A stretch of DNA of 64,000 nucleotides from Panicum virgatum (lineage: Eukaryota; Streptophyta; Magnoliopsida; Poales; Poaceae): assembly GCF_016808335.1 (NCBI RefSeq), contig NC_053143.1, positions 6,085,694-6,149,693 of the forward strand. Reading direction: 5' to 3'. Below, piece by piece: positions 34,995 through 46,844 of this stretch. How positions within the stretch are numbered: position 1 is the stretch's first letter; every line of letters starts with the position of its first letter. The notes below the pieces were generated by a model that searched no databases, was not told the origin of the DNA, and worked only from the letters and a program-made list of their open reading frames with translations. Position numbers and translations under genes: made by a program.

Positions 34995-37900
34995 TCAGTG
35001 GGGGGCACCGCCGCCGCCGTTTCTGCCACGTCCGCCTGATGATCTAGTGATGAAATGCGGCGGCGCCGCCACAAGCTCCTGCTCCTGCGGCAACAAGTTT
35101 CTGCCAGAGGAAGGGGAATACATAGCCAATCCCTGACGCTCATAACCAGCTGCTTCGGAGGGGTTGCTGTCCATTCCAACAGAGACGGTGGCCTGTATTG
35201 ATGTGGCAAATCAGCTTAGTTGTCGTTTACAAATGATGCGTGTAAATTTTATATTTAAAGTTTGAAACACGATTTCCAGTACTATCTATCACTCCTGTTG
35301 GAAATCTGACAACCTCAGAAAACATCATGCACACATCTCGGATTACAGAGAAATCACATAGATCAAGCACCATATCTAGTCAGAAATACACATCTGAAAT
35401 GGTACAAACTAGCTTGTATTGATTATGAACTAAAAGAATCTGAACATTCAAAGTAACAAGGCTCGACAACAAGACCCCTTTCAGAAGAACAAAACATGAA
35501 TGAATTATTCACCTATGATTAGACTAGTTACACACTAGTCATGCTTATTTCTGCAATTATTTTGAATGTGGGTATTATTTAATAGCATGTTATAAATTGC
35601 AAGGAAATAGATAGTAAATTTCAAATTGTATCCACACGATTATGTTCTATTTTCGCACTCGTATGGTCATGCAAGAAACCTACCTCGAAAACCACTCGGT
35701 GTTTTGATTTTGATATTAGATCTTTCAGTTCATCTGCAATTGCCTGATAGCAAAACTTATATTGATCCTGCAAAGCAGAAAAGGATGCCATTAGGCTAAA
35801 CTCAAGTGCTTCTAGCAAATCTATTATGTGCTACTCTTCGGGATTGCTTGATCAAGACAAACACCGACACACCAACTGACAACTCCAAAAGAACCCTCAT
35901 ACAACAACAGCTAGCTGCAAACTTCCATTGACAGACAAACTGTAAAAACAATATCCATCTGCCACAGGAGCAACCTATCTGCGATTCTGCATAGCAATCA
36001 AGTACTACAGTAGCTAAAATTACAGCTAAATTTCAACTCTGATGTCTAGTTATGAAACCACTGTCCACTAGTTCTTACAAAAGTTGCAATCACCGTTCCA
36101 CGAGCAGCAGAGCACTATACTATGCGGAAACTGTTGGGCCCTTGAGAGGATTTTGCACCTGAGACCTAGAGAAAAAATTAAGGAAAGAGCTATACCTCTG
36201 TTTGGACCATTCCAGGGCGCTGTGATCTAAATCTTTTGACAGTTTCAAAAAGATCAACAGAACCAAGTTCTCCAAGTAAAATCTTCTCTACTGTATTATG
36301 GATGGTGATATAAGCACCCGTTCTTCCGATGCCTGCACTGCAGAAACAGAAAGCAGTTGTATTACGTGTATCACCATATGGTAAAGGTCACACTCACACC
36401 AGAAAACAAAGCATTGATTTGAAACAAACCTGCAATGTGAAACTATTGGCTGCTGTCTTGGAATGTGATACAATCTTTTTAGAATTCTTTGTACATCAGT
36501 ACTGCTGTTTGGCACCCCATGGTCAGGCCACTCAGAATACTCAATATGGAGGAGTGAGTGCACTACTTCTGACTGCAACGTGAAGAATCACAGCCAGGAA
36601 AAAAATTTCAGTAATACAATCCTTCAGCAAAAAGTTGCGGCAATTTCAATACTTTTACTTAAGGACAGAGAAGAAAGTAAGCACACAGGGGAAGGTAAAG
36701 ACGGGAGGGGAACAATGTAAGAAACATAAAAGAATTCAAGGAAGAAAATGAGGTTAAATTTACCAGCTAAACATTCTGCATCATCTCAAGAAGATTTGGC
36801 ATCTCAGTCAGCAATAATACATTATATATGATGGCAAGGAAATACTATCCCAGCAAGATTTGGCATCTGATCTCATTCACTAACACATGGATATCAGGGA
36901 ACTTTGCAATGCCACTATCTGGCCAATAGCTATGATGGGTTAATGCCCAAAAATACCCAACTAAAACCTTCACTAGCACAAAAGTATGCATGATGACCAT
37001 AGCTAAACCAGAAATTATATGCAGGGCTAGTATATACGCCAGATCCTATGCAACAAGATTATAATCGAGGATCTATCCTATAGAAAGGAAATACTATCTC
37101 AGCAAGATTTGGCATCTGATCTCATTCACTAACACATGGATATCAGGAAACTTTGCAATGCCACTATCTGGCCAATAGCCTATGATAGGTTAATGTCCAA
37201 AAATACCCAACTAAAACCTTCACTACCACAAAAGTATGCATGATGACCATATCTAAACCAGAAATTATATGCAGGACTAGTATATACGACAGATCCTATG
37301 CAACAAGATTATAATAGAGGATCTATCCTGTAGAAAGGAAATGCTTGTGAATGGCAAGTACCCCTACAAGAGCTGAACTCAAGTATGTGTTTCTATGATT
37401 CTTTGCACAAGAACAACTCTTCTCTTGAAATGTATACGATATGATGCAACAGAATAGTATAGTACATGGTGAACCTTCCTATCACATCACCTAGAACAGA
37501 AGTGTCTACAGCAGCTTTTATATATAGTTACCTCATCACGTTGCACCTTCACACCACGCAACACTAATTGACCATCTTTTCTGATCTTTGTGATCTCAAT
37601 GGTAAATTTTCCAAAAATATCATGGCTCTTGCTCAATGGGAGATACTCATCGCACTGCAATTATTTTGAATGTGGGTATTATTTAATAGCCTATTATAAA
37701 TTGCAAGGAAATGGATAGTAAATTACAAATTGTATCCACACGATTATGTTCTATTTTTGCACCTTAAGGCTGTCAAATTTGGTGACCATAACAATCGCAG
37801 GACATCGATTATCATATACCATCTGCCAAAAATCTTCAAACATATTGGTCAGTGGTCCTTGAGTAGAAATGAACTTTGTTCGATCTCTTCCATCAATCTG

Positions 37901-40644
37901 CAAATTGTATATGACATGAGACAGATGGCTACTGGAGTTACTGGTCAGAAAAAGAAACATACATAAAGGGCAAACAGAAGGAAATATGTCAACTCTACCT
38001 CTATAAGGCTGGCATTGATGTAATCATTGCCTGTTGAAGAGTTTAATCGCACCCTGGTTTCATCAACTAAAGAAAATAAATCAAGTTAAATAAAAGTTAA
38101 TGGTAATATATGGGATCTTCCTATCTACACCTGCAACCCTATACAAGTTTATGATGCTTACATGGCAAAACATCAATATAGCGATTTCTTGCCCTATTTT
38201 CAGGTCTCCGAGCAACAGTACTCGACTGAAGCACTCTTATATCCTGAAAAAGGATATTTATCAATGGCTGCTACTGCTTGGCTCAGTTCAAAGAAGCATT
38301 TCCTATGACTTATAGAACTTTCCAACAAAAATTATTGCTTGCATAATAAGAAATGGCAGAGCTAAGTGCACAAATTCTTGGTATATTGGACTTAACATAA
38401 AAATGCACGAAGCAATTGTGTCTTTCCCATTCATTGAAATAAACTGGAACAGCAAGAAATTCAACATAATGGTTTTTTGCTAACAGCATCCAATTCATCT
38501 GTTTATGCAGAATTCAGAATGGCTAGCAACAGTGCTATGTTGAAAACATCACCTAATTGTGATGGACAAACCCTGTTCGAACTCGAACATCACTTGTGCT
38601 AAGTTAACAAGAAGCATGGAGATTATTCAAAAGAGAAGTCACAGGCCACAGGAATGAATGATTTGTGGAAGAGGAGAGTGGAGTATAATTGCACCAAGTT
38701 TTAGAATCGTTAGCCTAAGTGCTAGTTTCAATGAACGTATTCTGAAGCAAGCAGTATTGAGTTATTGACTCATCCAATACAATTCTGGCATGTAAGTCAA
38801 GATAATGTTGCACACTATGTTCAATGCAGTTCAGGAAAGTTATAGCGCTGCAGACTAATAGTATTTTCCCCCATCAAAAGACAGCAAAGCACCGAAATAG
38901 CGTGGTGCAATCATGTCCAGGACGTATCATTGTGTCTGTACACCAGTTGCCTCTCTAGACGCTTCACGTATAAGTCACACTACGCTAGCCTACGGTGGAA
39001 GTGGAATTTCGTACAGCACCAACCACTGTAATGTTCAGTCCGCCAGCTGCATTCTTTGACAAGACAATTCATGAGCGAACGATCTCAGCCTCCATAATGT
39101 AAAAACCATGGTTAAGTGAGTAATTAGATGTCAGTAGTGCTCATTTTTTCTCTTGGCTTGGGAGACCGTGTGCCTGAACAAGGAACACGGCGGGCTTGGT
39201 GTGCGCAACCTTACCGACATGAATCATTGCCTCCTTCTGAAATTCATCCACAAGCTGTACGACCCAACCCCGCTTCCTTGGAAGCGCTGGTTCCTCTCTG
39301 CTTCTGGATCTGTTCCGGGGGACGACACCTACCTCCACCACCTCATCAAAGATGAGATTCCCAGATGCAGGAAGCTGACCAATGTGCAGGTTGGAGACGG
39401 AAGGCTCACCTCATCATGGCACGACAGTTGGATCTTCAACATGCCACTTGCTGAAGCTTTTCCTGTCCTGTTTCCCCACTGCATCAAACCCAATCTGACG
39501 GTCCAACAGGCAGTCACTCTCCCTCTAGACAACCAACTCCGGCCGCGCCTCACGGGAGCTGCCGCAACTAGCGACAGATCCTCAGCGACTGCATCGCTAA
39601 CATTCATCTGCTGGACTACCCTGACAGACGGTTCCTCGACGGCACACTACTGTTTTCATTCAGCTCTAGGGACGCCTACCAGCTGCTTCAAGTTGAAAAC
39701 AGGTCAGCCACGGGCATCATGAGAAATTGGTCAACTTGTCTCCCTATCAAAGTGAAATTCTTTGCCTGTTTACTGCATCATGGCCGTCTCAACACCAGGG
39801 CAATGCTCTATCGTCGACACATCTGTCCTCTGGCGGAATCCTACTGTAAATACTGCCACCAAACCCTTGAAACTGACGAACATATTCTTGCTGCCTGCCC
39901 ACGCGCCCAATTGGTTTGGTCGCTTCTTGGTCACAGCTCGAGCATGCTTGATTTGCACTGGCCCTAGGTGATCTTTCTCGCCCCGCACTTGCCGGACGAC
40001 ATCCGCAGTGATGTTGTAATCCTTCTCCTCTGGAACATATGGAAAGCACACAATGCTAAAATCTTCGATCAACACGACTCTAGACCGACTGACATCATTC
40101 TCCTAGTGATAACAGACATCAACAAATGGAGCTGCAGATATCGCTCCATTCAGGGCAACTACAAGCTTGGATGCTCTGGCTCTCAAATCTCATTTAGTTT
40201 CTTTCCGTTTCACCCCTCCTTTGAGGGGGCCTCTGTACTCTCGCCTTGGTATGCCAAGGATTTTAACTTGTAATGCTCAAGTTCTCGATCAACCAAAAGT
40301 AGTTGGGGATCTTCCCCCACATATTGTTCGGGGGGAAAAAAAGTAGTGCTCATTTTTGCGGTGTGGAAATGAAGACGAAGTCAAAGACTCATAATATGCT
40401 AAATTCGCGCGTAATTATCACCACAGCAACGAGAGGTGGACAAAGGTGGGCCGAGGAGGAGCTTGGTTACCGGGAGGCTGTAGAACTCCTTTGAGAGAGC
40501 GGTGGGTTCCCTGAGCTTCTTCTCGAGCGCCTTGAGCGCCTTCTTGCAGCGCTTGACCTGGTCCCCCGTAAGCGCCCTGGCGGGCGGGTCGGCTCCGGGG
40601 TCGAGCGGATCGAACCCCGCCATTTCCCTCTCCCGAGAGCTCAT
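34995..40644 (-). CDS. PTP1: Protein-tyrosine phosphatase, PTP1-like, nine exons, 382 residues
   Basis: Removes phosphate from phosphotyrosine; plant PTP1 is a soluble enzyme known to act on MAP kinases. Coding exons: 40471-40644, 38162-38243, 37999-38066, 37763-37897, 37532-37654, 36430-36572, 36196-36337, 35684-35767 and 34995-35192. All junctions are GT-AG and keep frame. Motifs: NRY (78-80), NDYINAS (99-105), WPDHG loop with general acid Asp211, P-loop [10 protein letters not shown] with nucleophile Cys241 and Arg247, and the Q-loop with Gln287 and Gln291. The P-loop is split by intron 6 within Ser242. A second in-frame ATG at 40623 would give a protein seven residues shorter. Exon 9 adds a Gly/Arg-rich 65-residue tail, longer than I recall for Arabidopsis PTP1 (about 340 residues). 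Intron 1 holds a LINE. The gene looks intact; the last exon is the least certain part. Confidence 0.85.
35551..35658 (-). repeat. Complete copy of PTP1 intron 4 inside intron 8
   Basis: This 108-bp stretch aligns without gaps to intron 4 (37655-37762) with five mismatches (103/108), and similarity stops at both ends exactly where intron 4 meets its exons. On the minus strand it starts GTGCGAAAATAG and ends AATTGCAG, so it keeps both splice-site dinucleotides. It lies 25 bases inside the 5' end of intron 8. Confidence 0.9.
36837..37336. repeat. 250-bp tandem duplication in PTP1 intron 5
   Basis: GGAAATACTATC starts at 36837 and at 37087; two copies of 250 bp follow each other with few differences. 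They contain no exon and do not disturb splice sites. Confidence 0.85.
37655..37762 (-). other. PTP1 intron 4 (source-like copy of the duplicated intron)
   Basis: A 108-bp GT-AG intron between the codons for Lys153 and Cys154 (phase 0). The copy at 35551-35658 matches it over its whole length and no further. Confidence 0.9.
39149..40341 (+). mobile_element. 5'-truncated LINE in PTP1 intron 1
   Basis: A non-LTR retrotransposon 3' end, in the opposite direction to the host gene. It is bounded by a perfect 16-bp duplication AGTAGTGCTCATTTTT (39133-39148 and 40342-40357) and ends in a short A run, as expected for target-primed reverse transcription. It retains the region after the reverse transcriptase and a zf-RVT domain (about 39719-39960, with [19 protein letters not shown]). 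The coding sequence has stops and frame changes (for example near 39660-39720 and 39967), and the endonuclease and catalytic part of reverse transcriptase are absent. Confidence 0.92.
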
Positions 40645-42699
40645 CTATGTTCCCTCAACCTAGCTTAGCTGCAAGAAAGCAAATCTTGACTGTTGGGATG
40701 CTGCTGCTTGTGACTTGTGAGGAACAAGGTAGACGGTAGAGCTTAGCAGGAACGAGAAAGAACCAGATCTACCTTCACTCCGTGCGCGTCTCCCGTCCGC
40801 AGGGCACCCCTCAAGTCAAAAGCAAGAGAAGAAAGCGCAGCAGAGCTTGCGTGCTGCTCCCAGCCCGCTACTGGTATGAGAAGGGGTGGATGTCGAGCCG
40901 GCTCGGCTCAGCTCAGCTCGCTCAAGCTCGTTTAGATAACGAGCTGGCTCGGCTTGGCCCGTTATCTGAAGTTCTGATGAACGAGCAGAAAAATGCTGCT
41001 CGGCTCGGCTCGCTGGGAGGTCGAGCCAGCTCGTTTCAGCTCATGACGACGCGATGGTGAAGGAAGGAAAATCGCGCGCTAGCGAAGGCGTGTTAAAGCA
41101 TAAGTAGTAAGCAAAATTGGTCCAAGAACACCGTTAAAACATGGATTTTGCTTCGGGTCACTAAAAGGAGTTGCATTTGTCACAACACACTATAAAACTA
41201 GAGTAGTTTGGCATAGGACATTACATCTATTAATCTATTATTAGAGAATTTTTACAATGATTGAAAAAAATAAAAATCATTCATCTGATGGAATCCTACG
41301 GTAGCTAAGGGAGGAAGTACTTGGAAGTACTTCGACTGAAGTACCCGGTGGTACTCCTATTATTATACTCGTTTTTAATAGCCATATGAAATGACGATTA
41401 TACCTCTTATCAACATACCAACTCCTCCGTCTTACCCCTCCACCACCTCCGTCCAAACCTCCACCCAACGCCTCCTCTCGTGGGCTCCTAGCTCCAGCGA
41501 GCCATCCTCGACGGGCGCAGGGGCACATGGCCCGCACCGCACCGCACAGGGACTCGCCGCAAGGGTTCCACCGTAGGGTACCGCATTAGCGAGCCAGAAA
41601 TTTGAGGTTGGGTATACAATATATAAAAAAATTCAAAGTAAATACGCAATATAATGAATGATAAGTTATAATAGTCATAAGTTCCATAATAGAAACCAAA
41701 GTATAAATTCTAGACATAAATAATTAAATAATATTAAAAAACGGTCCGAGGAGGGCCACCAGTCGAAGGAGGGTTGCAGAAGGTGTGCCGCCTTGGCCCC
41801 GCCGCCTGGCCACCGGTGGCCGCCAACTTTCATCCTTCGCAACTCGCACTAAGAGGAGAGGATGCGAGCCATGGCCAATGGGGGCGAGAACGCGAGGCCA
41901 TCAGGTTGCCGATCGCCGGAGATGGGAGGGGATGGCAGCACCCCCCCCCCCCCCGAGCGCCGACTGCCGACTGGACGGATATGGGAGGCCAGACCGTCAA
42001 GAGCAGATCCGACTTGCAGAGTAGGACGCAAACAGTACTCAACAACGAAACGATCACAGGATTGACTAGAGTTTCTGCATTTCTGGGCTTCTTTTGTGAA
42101 CTTTGTTGTATTTGACGTATGAGATATATTTGACAGTGGAGCAACTCCAAGAGACTCACTATATCTTTCCTTATTGCTAGAAATAGAGATTTTGACGGAA
42201 CAATACCCTCCAACAGTTTCTCTAAGTGGTTATCCAAATATATCCATTCTCCATTCCCTATTTCTCCCTAGCCCAAAATAGATAACAAAATGGATTTATA
42301 GAGTGTACACAAAATATAGAAAAGCTATGGGAGAGTGAAAATATATAGAAAAGAATTATGCAGAAGGCTCTCAAAATAAAAATTTATGCAGAATGCTCTC
42401 CAAATGATAATTTAGAGAGTGTAATTTAGAAAGACTCTTATTAGTATTTTTTTCCAAATCTTGAGTATGCCAAAAAATATAGGCATAGCCTTGGTGCCGC
42501 CCATGAGCGCCCCATGGGGCCTTGCCACACGGGGTCGGCGCCAGGAGATATGCCCGTCCCGTGGGGCCCAGGGCGGCGCTAAGCCGAGCACCAAGGGTGG
42601 CACCGAGCTGTGCACGGGTCGTCGTCGAGCCGTCGAGGTAGGGGCCACTCCAGGGCTGTCAATGCCCTCGGAGGAGGGGGAGGAGCGGAGTTCGCGGCG
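40645..42699. other. Upstream flank of PTP1 and intergenic DNA
   Basis: 40645-40880 is the likely promoter and leader region of the phosphatase gene; no clear TATA box was seen. 40890-41045 is a GGCTCG/CGAGCC repeat block like that at 21020. 41060-42120 has no supported gene; a run of 14 C lies at 41941-41954. 42130-42450 is AT-rich and resembles a MITE (GGAGCAACTCCAAGAGACTC at one edge), but its ends were not resolved. Confidence 0.45.
40890..41045. repeat. GGCTCG/CGAGCC-rich element upstream of PTP1
   Basis: Alternating GAGCCGGCTCGGCTC and inverse words, including GTTTAGATAACGAGCTGGCTC. It resembles the blocks at 21020-21200 and 55225-55370 and lies about 250-400 bp upstream of the PTP1 start codon. 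Confidence 0.6.
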
Positions 42700-43419
42700 C
42701 ACTACTATAAAAATATATTAACGGCGACTTTTGAAAACCACCTCGGTGGCCGGTATAATTTTTAATCGTCTCGAATTAATCGAGATGATTATTTTTTATT
42801 AACCGAGATGGTTATAAAACACCACCTCGGATAATAATGGCCCATTTTAGAGCCCAGATAGCTCATCTCGACCCGGTATCACCCACTGATAAGGTTTCAG
42901 CTCTCTCACTTCTCGCCCCTCACCCTCAGCCCATTGCGTCGCGTCCTCCTTCCCCGCTGCGCCCTCCCTCCCCTCCTCTCCCTCCTTCCCCGAGCGCACC
43001 GACCCCTCCCTCTCCCCGAGCACACCAGCCCTCCCTCTCCCTGTCCCTCTCAGGTGCGGCCGGCGGCTCCGGATCAAGCAGCACCAGGGCTAGATCCGAG
43101 GGGGGCGCAGTCGGATCCAGAGGGACGCAGCAACGGCGGGACTCGGCAGCGGCGGGACGTGGCGATGGAGGTCGTGGAGGGCAAGGCTGCGTGGGCGGCT
43201 GCCGAGGCGGCTGGCGTGACGGGATGGGCTCGGCGGGCCTAGGATAGGCTTGACTGCTTTTTTCTTTTTTTTTTGTTTTCTATTACATTTACTGAGGCGG
43301 GTAGGAAAACCGACTCGATTAAGGCCACGATTAATCCGTGACCTTTGGGCCGAGGTGGTTGCAAAAACGATCTCGATTAATGGTTTTTACCCGCCATCGT
43401 AAATATTTCTATAGTAGTA
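42700..43419. mobile_element. Small non-autonomous CACTA element
   Basis: The left end CACTACTATAAAAATAT (42700) and right end AAATATTTCTATAGTAGTA (to 43419) are near-perfect inverses. Subterminal words ACCGAGATGGTT / AACCACCTCGG lie inside both ends, and the centre is a GC-rich block without a gene (42890-43250). A 3-bp duplication is not clear with this right end; a slightly longer element ending near 43437 would leave GCG on both sides. Confidence 0.65.
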
Positions 43420-43439
43420 AAAAATTTTGTAGTAATGGC

Positions 43440-44185
43440 GGCGATGTCTAAGATGCCGACGCTCGTGAACGAGGATCCGAGTGCCAGAGGGCGTCGGTCC
43501 CGCGATGAGGGGGCTGTAGAGTAGCTGAGTAGGTCCGGAGAGAAGGTGACGGAGCGCTGGAGCGAGCCTGAGGAGATGGGCAAGGTCGGGGACGTCGACG
43601 CCGCCACCGCCGCGAAGAACCAGTGGATTTTGGTGAGCGGCTTCTTGCCCGTTGTGCAGGAGGTCGCGACCAGTGCCTCTTAGAGCAAGGCTAATGGAAG
43701 AGCCGGCAGTCGGCTGTAACCAAATGCCACGTCAGCTTTGCATAGTAAAAAAATTTATTTTTTCACTTTTTTCTATTCATCCACTACATCCATCATTTAA
43801 TGCTCCTCTTATCTAGCCCAAGCCTAGAACCAATAGGAGTGGCGGTGGAGCTGCAGAATAGTGCAACAGCCGGCCCTTGCCGCCCGCACTACGCTGGGAG
43901 TGGACGTTTTTTTCCTCGAGCACAGCGTTCAGCCCGGTGTTTTACAGAACGCCTGCTCCTTCTCTCTCTACGTTTCTCTCTCTGCCAGCAAGGAATTTTG
44001 TGACGTGTACATGCATTCATCCTGCTGATGTGGCTCTATAATACTTGCTCTTAAACAGCCTCCCGAAGGTCCGCAACCGAGAGTGGGACCCTGCGGTCTA
44101 GGAATGGTGCAGGAATGACAAGGGGAGGGCTGAGGAGGAGGAGACCGCCGATGGCAGCAGGAGGAAGCTTTTGGAGGAGTACTGA
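43440..44185 (+). pseudogene. Unidentified host gene fragment split by a MITE
   Basis: A plus-strand coding-like stretch (43440-43682) containing KVTERWSEPEEMGKVGD and NQWILVSGFLPVVQEV is interrupted by a 368-bp MITE and resumes in the same frame at 44054 with SLPKVRNREWDPAV, ending at TGA near 44185. Single in-frame stops lie at about 43517-43525 and 44098-44100. The frame continues correctly across the MITE if the element and one TTA are removed, which supports a once-functional C-terminal exon. The family was not recognised. Confidence 0.45.
43683..44050. mobile_element. Tourist-like (PIF/Harbinger) MITE, 368 bp
   Basis: The ends are GAGCAAGG and its near inverse ACTTGCTC, flanked by TTA on both sides (43680-43682 and 44051-44053), the 3-bp TWA duplication of PIF/Harbinger insertion. 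It has no coding capacity. Confidence 0.85.
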
Positions 44186-44596
44186 AACGTTGATAGAAGA
44201 GGGAAGTGTATATTTGTCTTTTATAAATATGTCGATACCTGTTTGAGAAGAATATATTATTATAAAGGCTATAAGACCGGTCTCAGTGCGGGTTTCATGG
44301 CACTGTTACCTAGACTGCCATGTCAGCTTTTCTGTGAGATGAAACTACCATTAAACTGTCAGTCTCAGTGCACAGTTTCATAGACAGGATGTAGTATTTA
44401 ACATGTGTATTGTGTGGTGATCAAATGTACCATGAGAACTCTATAGAATTTTTTGCAATTGTTTCTAAACTATGTATTAGTCTAGTAGAACATGATAAAT
44501 AAACATTGATGTATCCAAAAATATGTTTTGTTGAACTTCAATACCCACACGATCTTAAATGAGCACATATATGAAAAAGATTACATATAGTAGATC

Positions 44597-45926
44597 TCAA
44601 TTTGTAGATAGACGACGACCGTGCTTGTTCCAAATGTGCTCCACCAAGTCCTTCTTAAGTTGTATATGAGCCGAACGATCTCGAATATCACCTTCTTTTT
44701 CTAGCACTCTTTCAAATGGAACATAATCTTCGGGGGAGAATTCTGGTTCTTGCACAGTCACTGTACTAGGAGCCTCATTTAGATCAAGATTCTCTTCAAT
44801 GTCCTCTTCTTTTTTTCCATCTTCAACAATCATATTGTGAAGGATGATGCAAGCTAGCACCACTCTCTCAAGTTGACCACGATCGTATAGGCGAGCTGGT
44901 TTTTTCAAGACGCTCCATCGTCGACGCAATACTCCAAATGCTCGTTCAATATCCTTTCTCTTCCCTTCTTTTTCCTGTGCAAACAGCTTGTCCTTGTCGG
45001 AAATGGGCAAGGATATGGACTTCACAAAAACAGCCCATTCCGGGTATATCCCATCCGCAAGATAATAACCTGTGTTATATTGGTTTCCATTCACCATGTA
45101 TTGGACCCTTGGAGCTTGCCCTTTTAGTTCTTCGATAAATAGATGAGACTGGTTTAGGACATTGATATCATTATTAGAACCTGCAACCCCAAAGAATGCA
45201 TGCCAGATCCAAAGATCATGAGAAGCCACAGCCTCAAGAATTATCATCGGGACTTTCTGATCACCCCGAGTAAATTGGCCCTTCCATGCAGTTGGACATC
45301 TCTCCCACTGCCAATGCATACAGTCAATACTGCCGAACATACCAGGAAAACCTCTCTCTCACCAATTTTGAGCAGACGCTCAGCATCTGCCATAGTGGGT
45401 CGTCTCAAATATCGTCCACTAAATACAGCTATAACACCCTCGACAAAATACTTCATTGCCTCTAGTGAAGTTGTCTCGCCAATTTTTAGAGACTCATCTA
45501 GATGATCCGCCGCACTGCCATTAGCTAATTGGCGAATAGCTGCGGTACACTTTTGTAGTGGTGTGAGTCCTTGCTGACCTAGAGCATCCACCCTTGTAGT
45601 GAAGTAGTCAGACCACTTGCCTAATTCATCAACAATGCGTAGGAATAATGGCCTACGCATACGAAATCTTCGGCGAAAAATATTGAGCGGATAAAGAGGA
45701 TTTTCTGAGAAATAATAATCCACAAGACGCTGATGATACTCCTCTCGCGGCCTTTTGATATAGTTCCTTGGAGAAATCAATGATCAGATGCCTCTTGAGA
45801 AAGAGCCTCTACGCTTGCCTTCAGGACCACCATTGTTTCACTGATTAAGTCATCTAGGAGTTCATCTTCTGCAATGAACACATCCAACAAATTGACAGTG
45901 TTGCTTGCTGAATTTTGGTCCGACAT
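44597..45926 (-). pseudogene. PIF/Harbinger DDE transposase, frameshifted
   Basis: Related to the HARBI1 nuclease family; cuts and joins the element ends. The ATG at 45924-45926 opens an acidic leader that stops at 45777; the next frame (from about 45780) covers the helical N-terminal region, and a third frame (45340 to 44597) covers the catalytic domain. Candidate catalytic residues are Asp in GSIDCMHW, Asp in LADGIYP and Glu in DIERAFGVL, all present. The break near 45345 falls in a GAGAGAGAG run and looks like a 2-bp gain. The leader break near 45780 could instead be an unrecognised intron. The C-terminus is complete. Confidence 0.85.
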
Positions 45927-46335
45927 TTTTGTGGATACGAGAACCTGTTTGATGGTAAAATACATCTTAAAAACAATCATATGTTCAATTTAATCATTAC
46001 CAGATGGCGTAAGACATTAGAAGGGCTCAAGGAAAATTCAGTGGGCACAATCTGCATTTACATGCATATCAAATTCAGTGGGCACATAGCAATTTGTGAA
46101 AGCTCGACAGTGGGAAGCACATGCCAAAACAATAACCAACACCCTCTGCCTTCTCTTTGAAAAAAGTTCACCCAACTCTGCGAGACAGTGGCACTCACCT
46201 GCAAAGTCAGTAGCCTGTCCTCGATGAGCACCTCCTTTGTACAAGAGGGAAAAGATGGTGGCGACTATTACAGGAGAAAGGAGAAAAGATGGTGCTCTAG
46301 AAAGGAGATGCTGCCGAGATGGACTAGTACTGGAT

Positions 46336-46413
46336 GTATATATAGGTGAAAGGAGTACCAGTTCACATTCATATAATAAAGAAAGGACTACCAGTTCACA
46401 TTCACATAATAAA
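46336..46413 (-). promoter_or_regulatory. TATA-like motif and 33-bp tandem repeat upstream of the transposase
   Basis: CTATATATAC on the minus strand (about 46337-46346) lies 410 bp upstream of the transposase ATG. Immediately beside it is a 33-bp direct repeat (46348-46380 and 46381-46413). This could be the transposase promoter; the assignment is positional only. Confidence 0.4.
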
Positions 46414-46844
46414 GATGAAGCCGAAAGGAGCTTCAGTCTGAAAGCAACAGTTCACATTCCTAATGGAGCAGTTTCACACCAAAATAACTGAAAAATAATA
46501 CTTAATTTCCACTATATTGCAGCCTTCCAAAATAACTGACCAAAAGCACAAGCCTCCCAATTGATATCCTTGCACAGATGCTCCTGTTAGTGGAAGATGG
46601 AACATATTAGCTTACAAGATCACCAATTAATACCAGCACAAGGTAACTAAAAAATGTGTCACCAAGAGCTTCCTAGATGCAACTCGACAGGCACATAGCA
46701 GGGTTCAATTCAGTACTACACTATTAATAGCAGCGTTGTGTTAACTGATTTTCAGAGCACTAGGGACATGCACCAAGCACTAGTAACTGAGAGCAGACTA
46801 TATTCACAGAACAAATTCTCTAGGATGAGGCAAAATCACTAACC

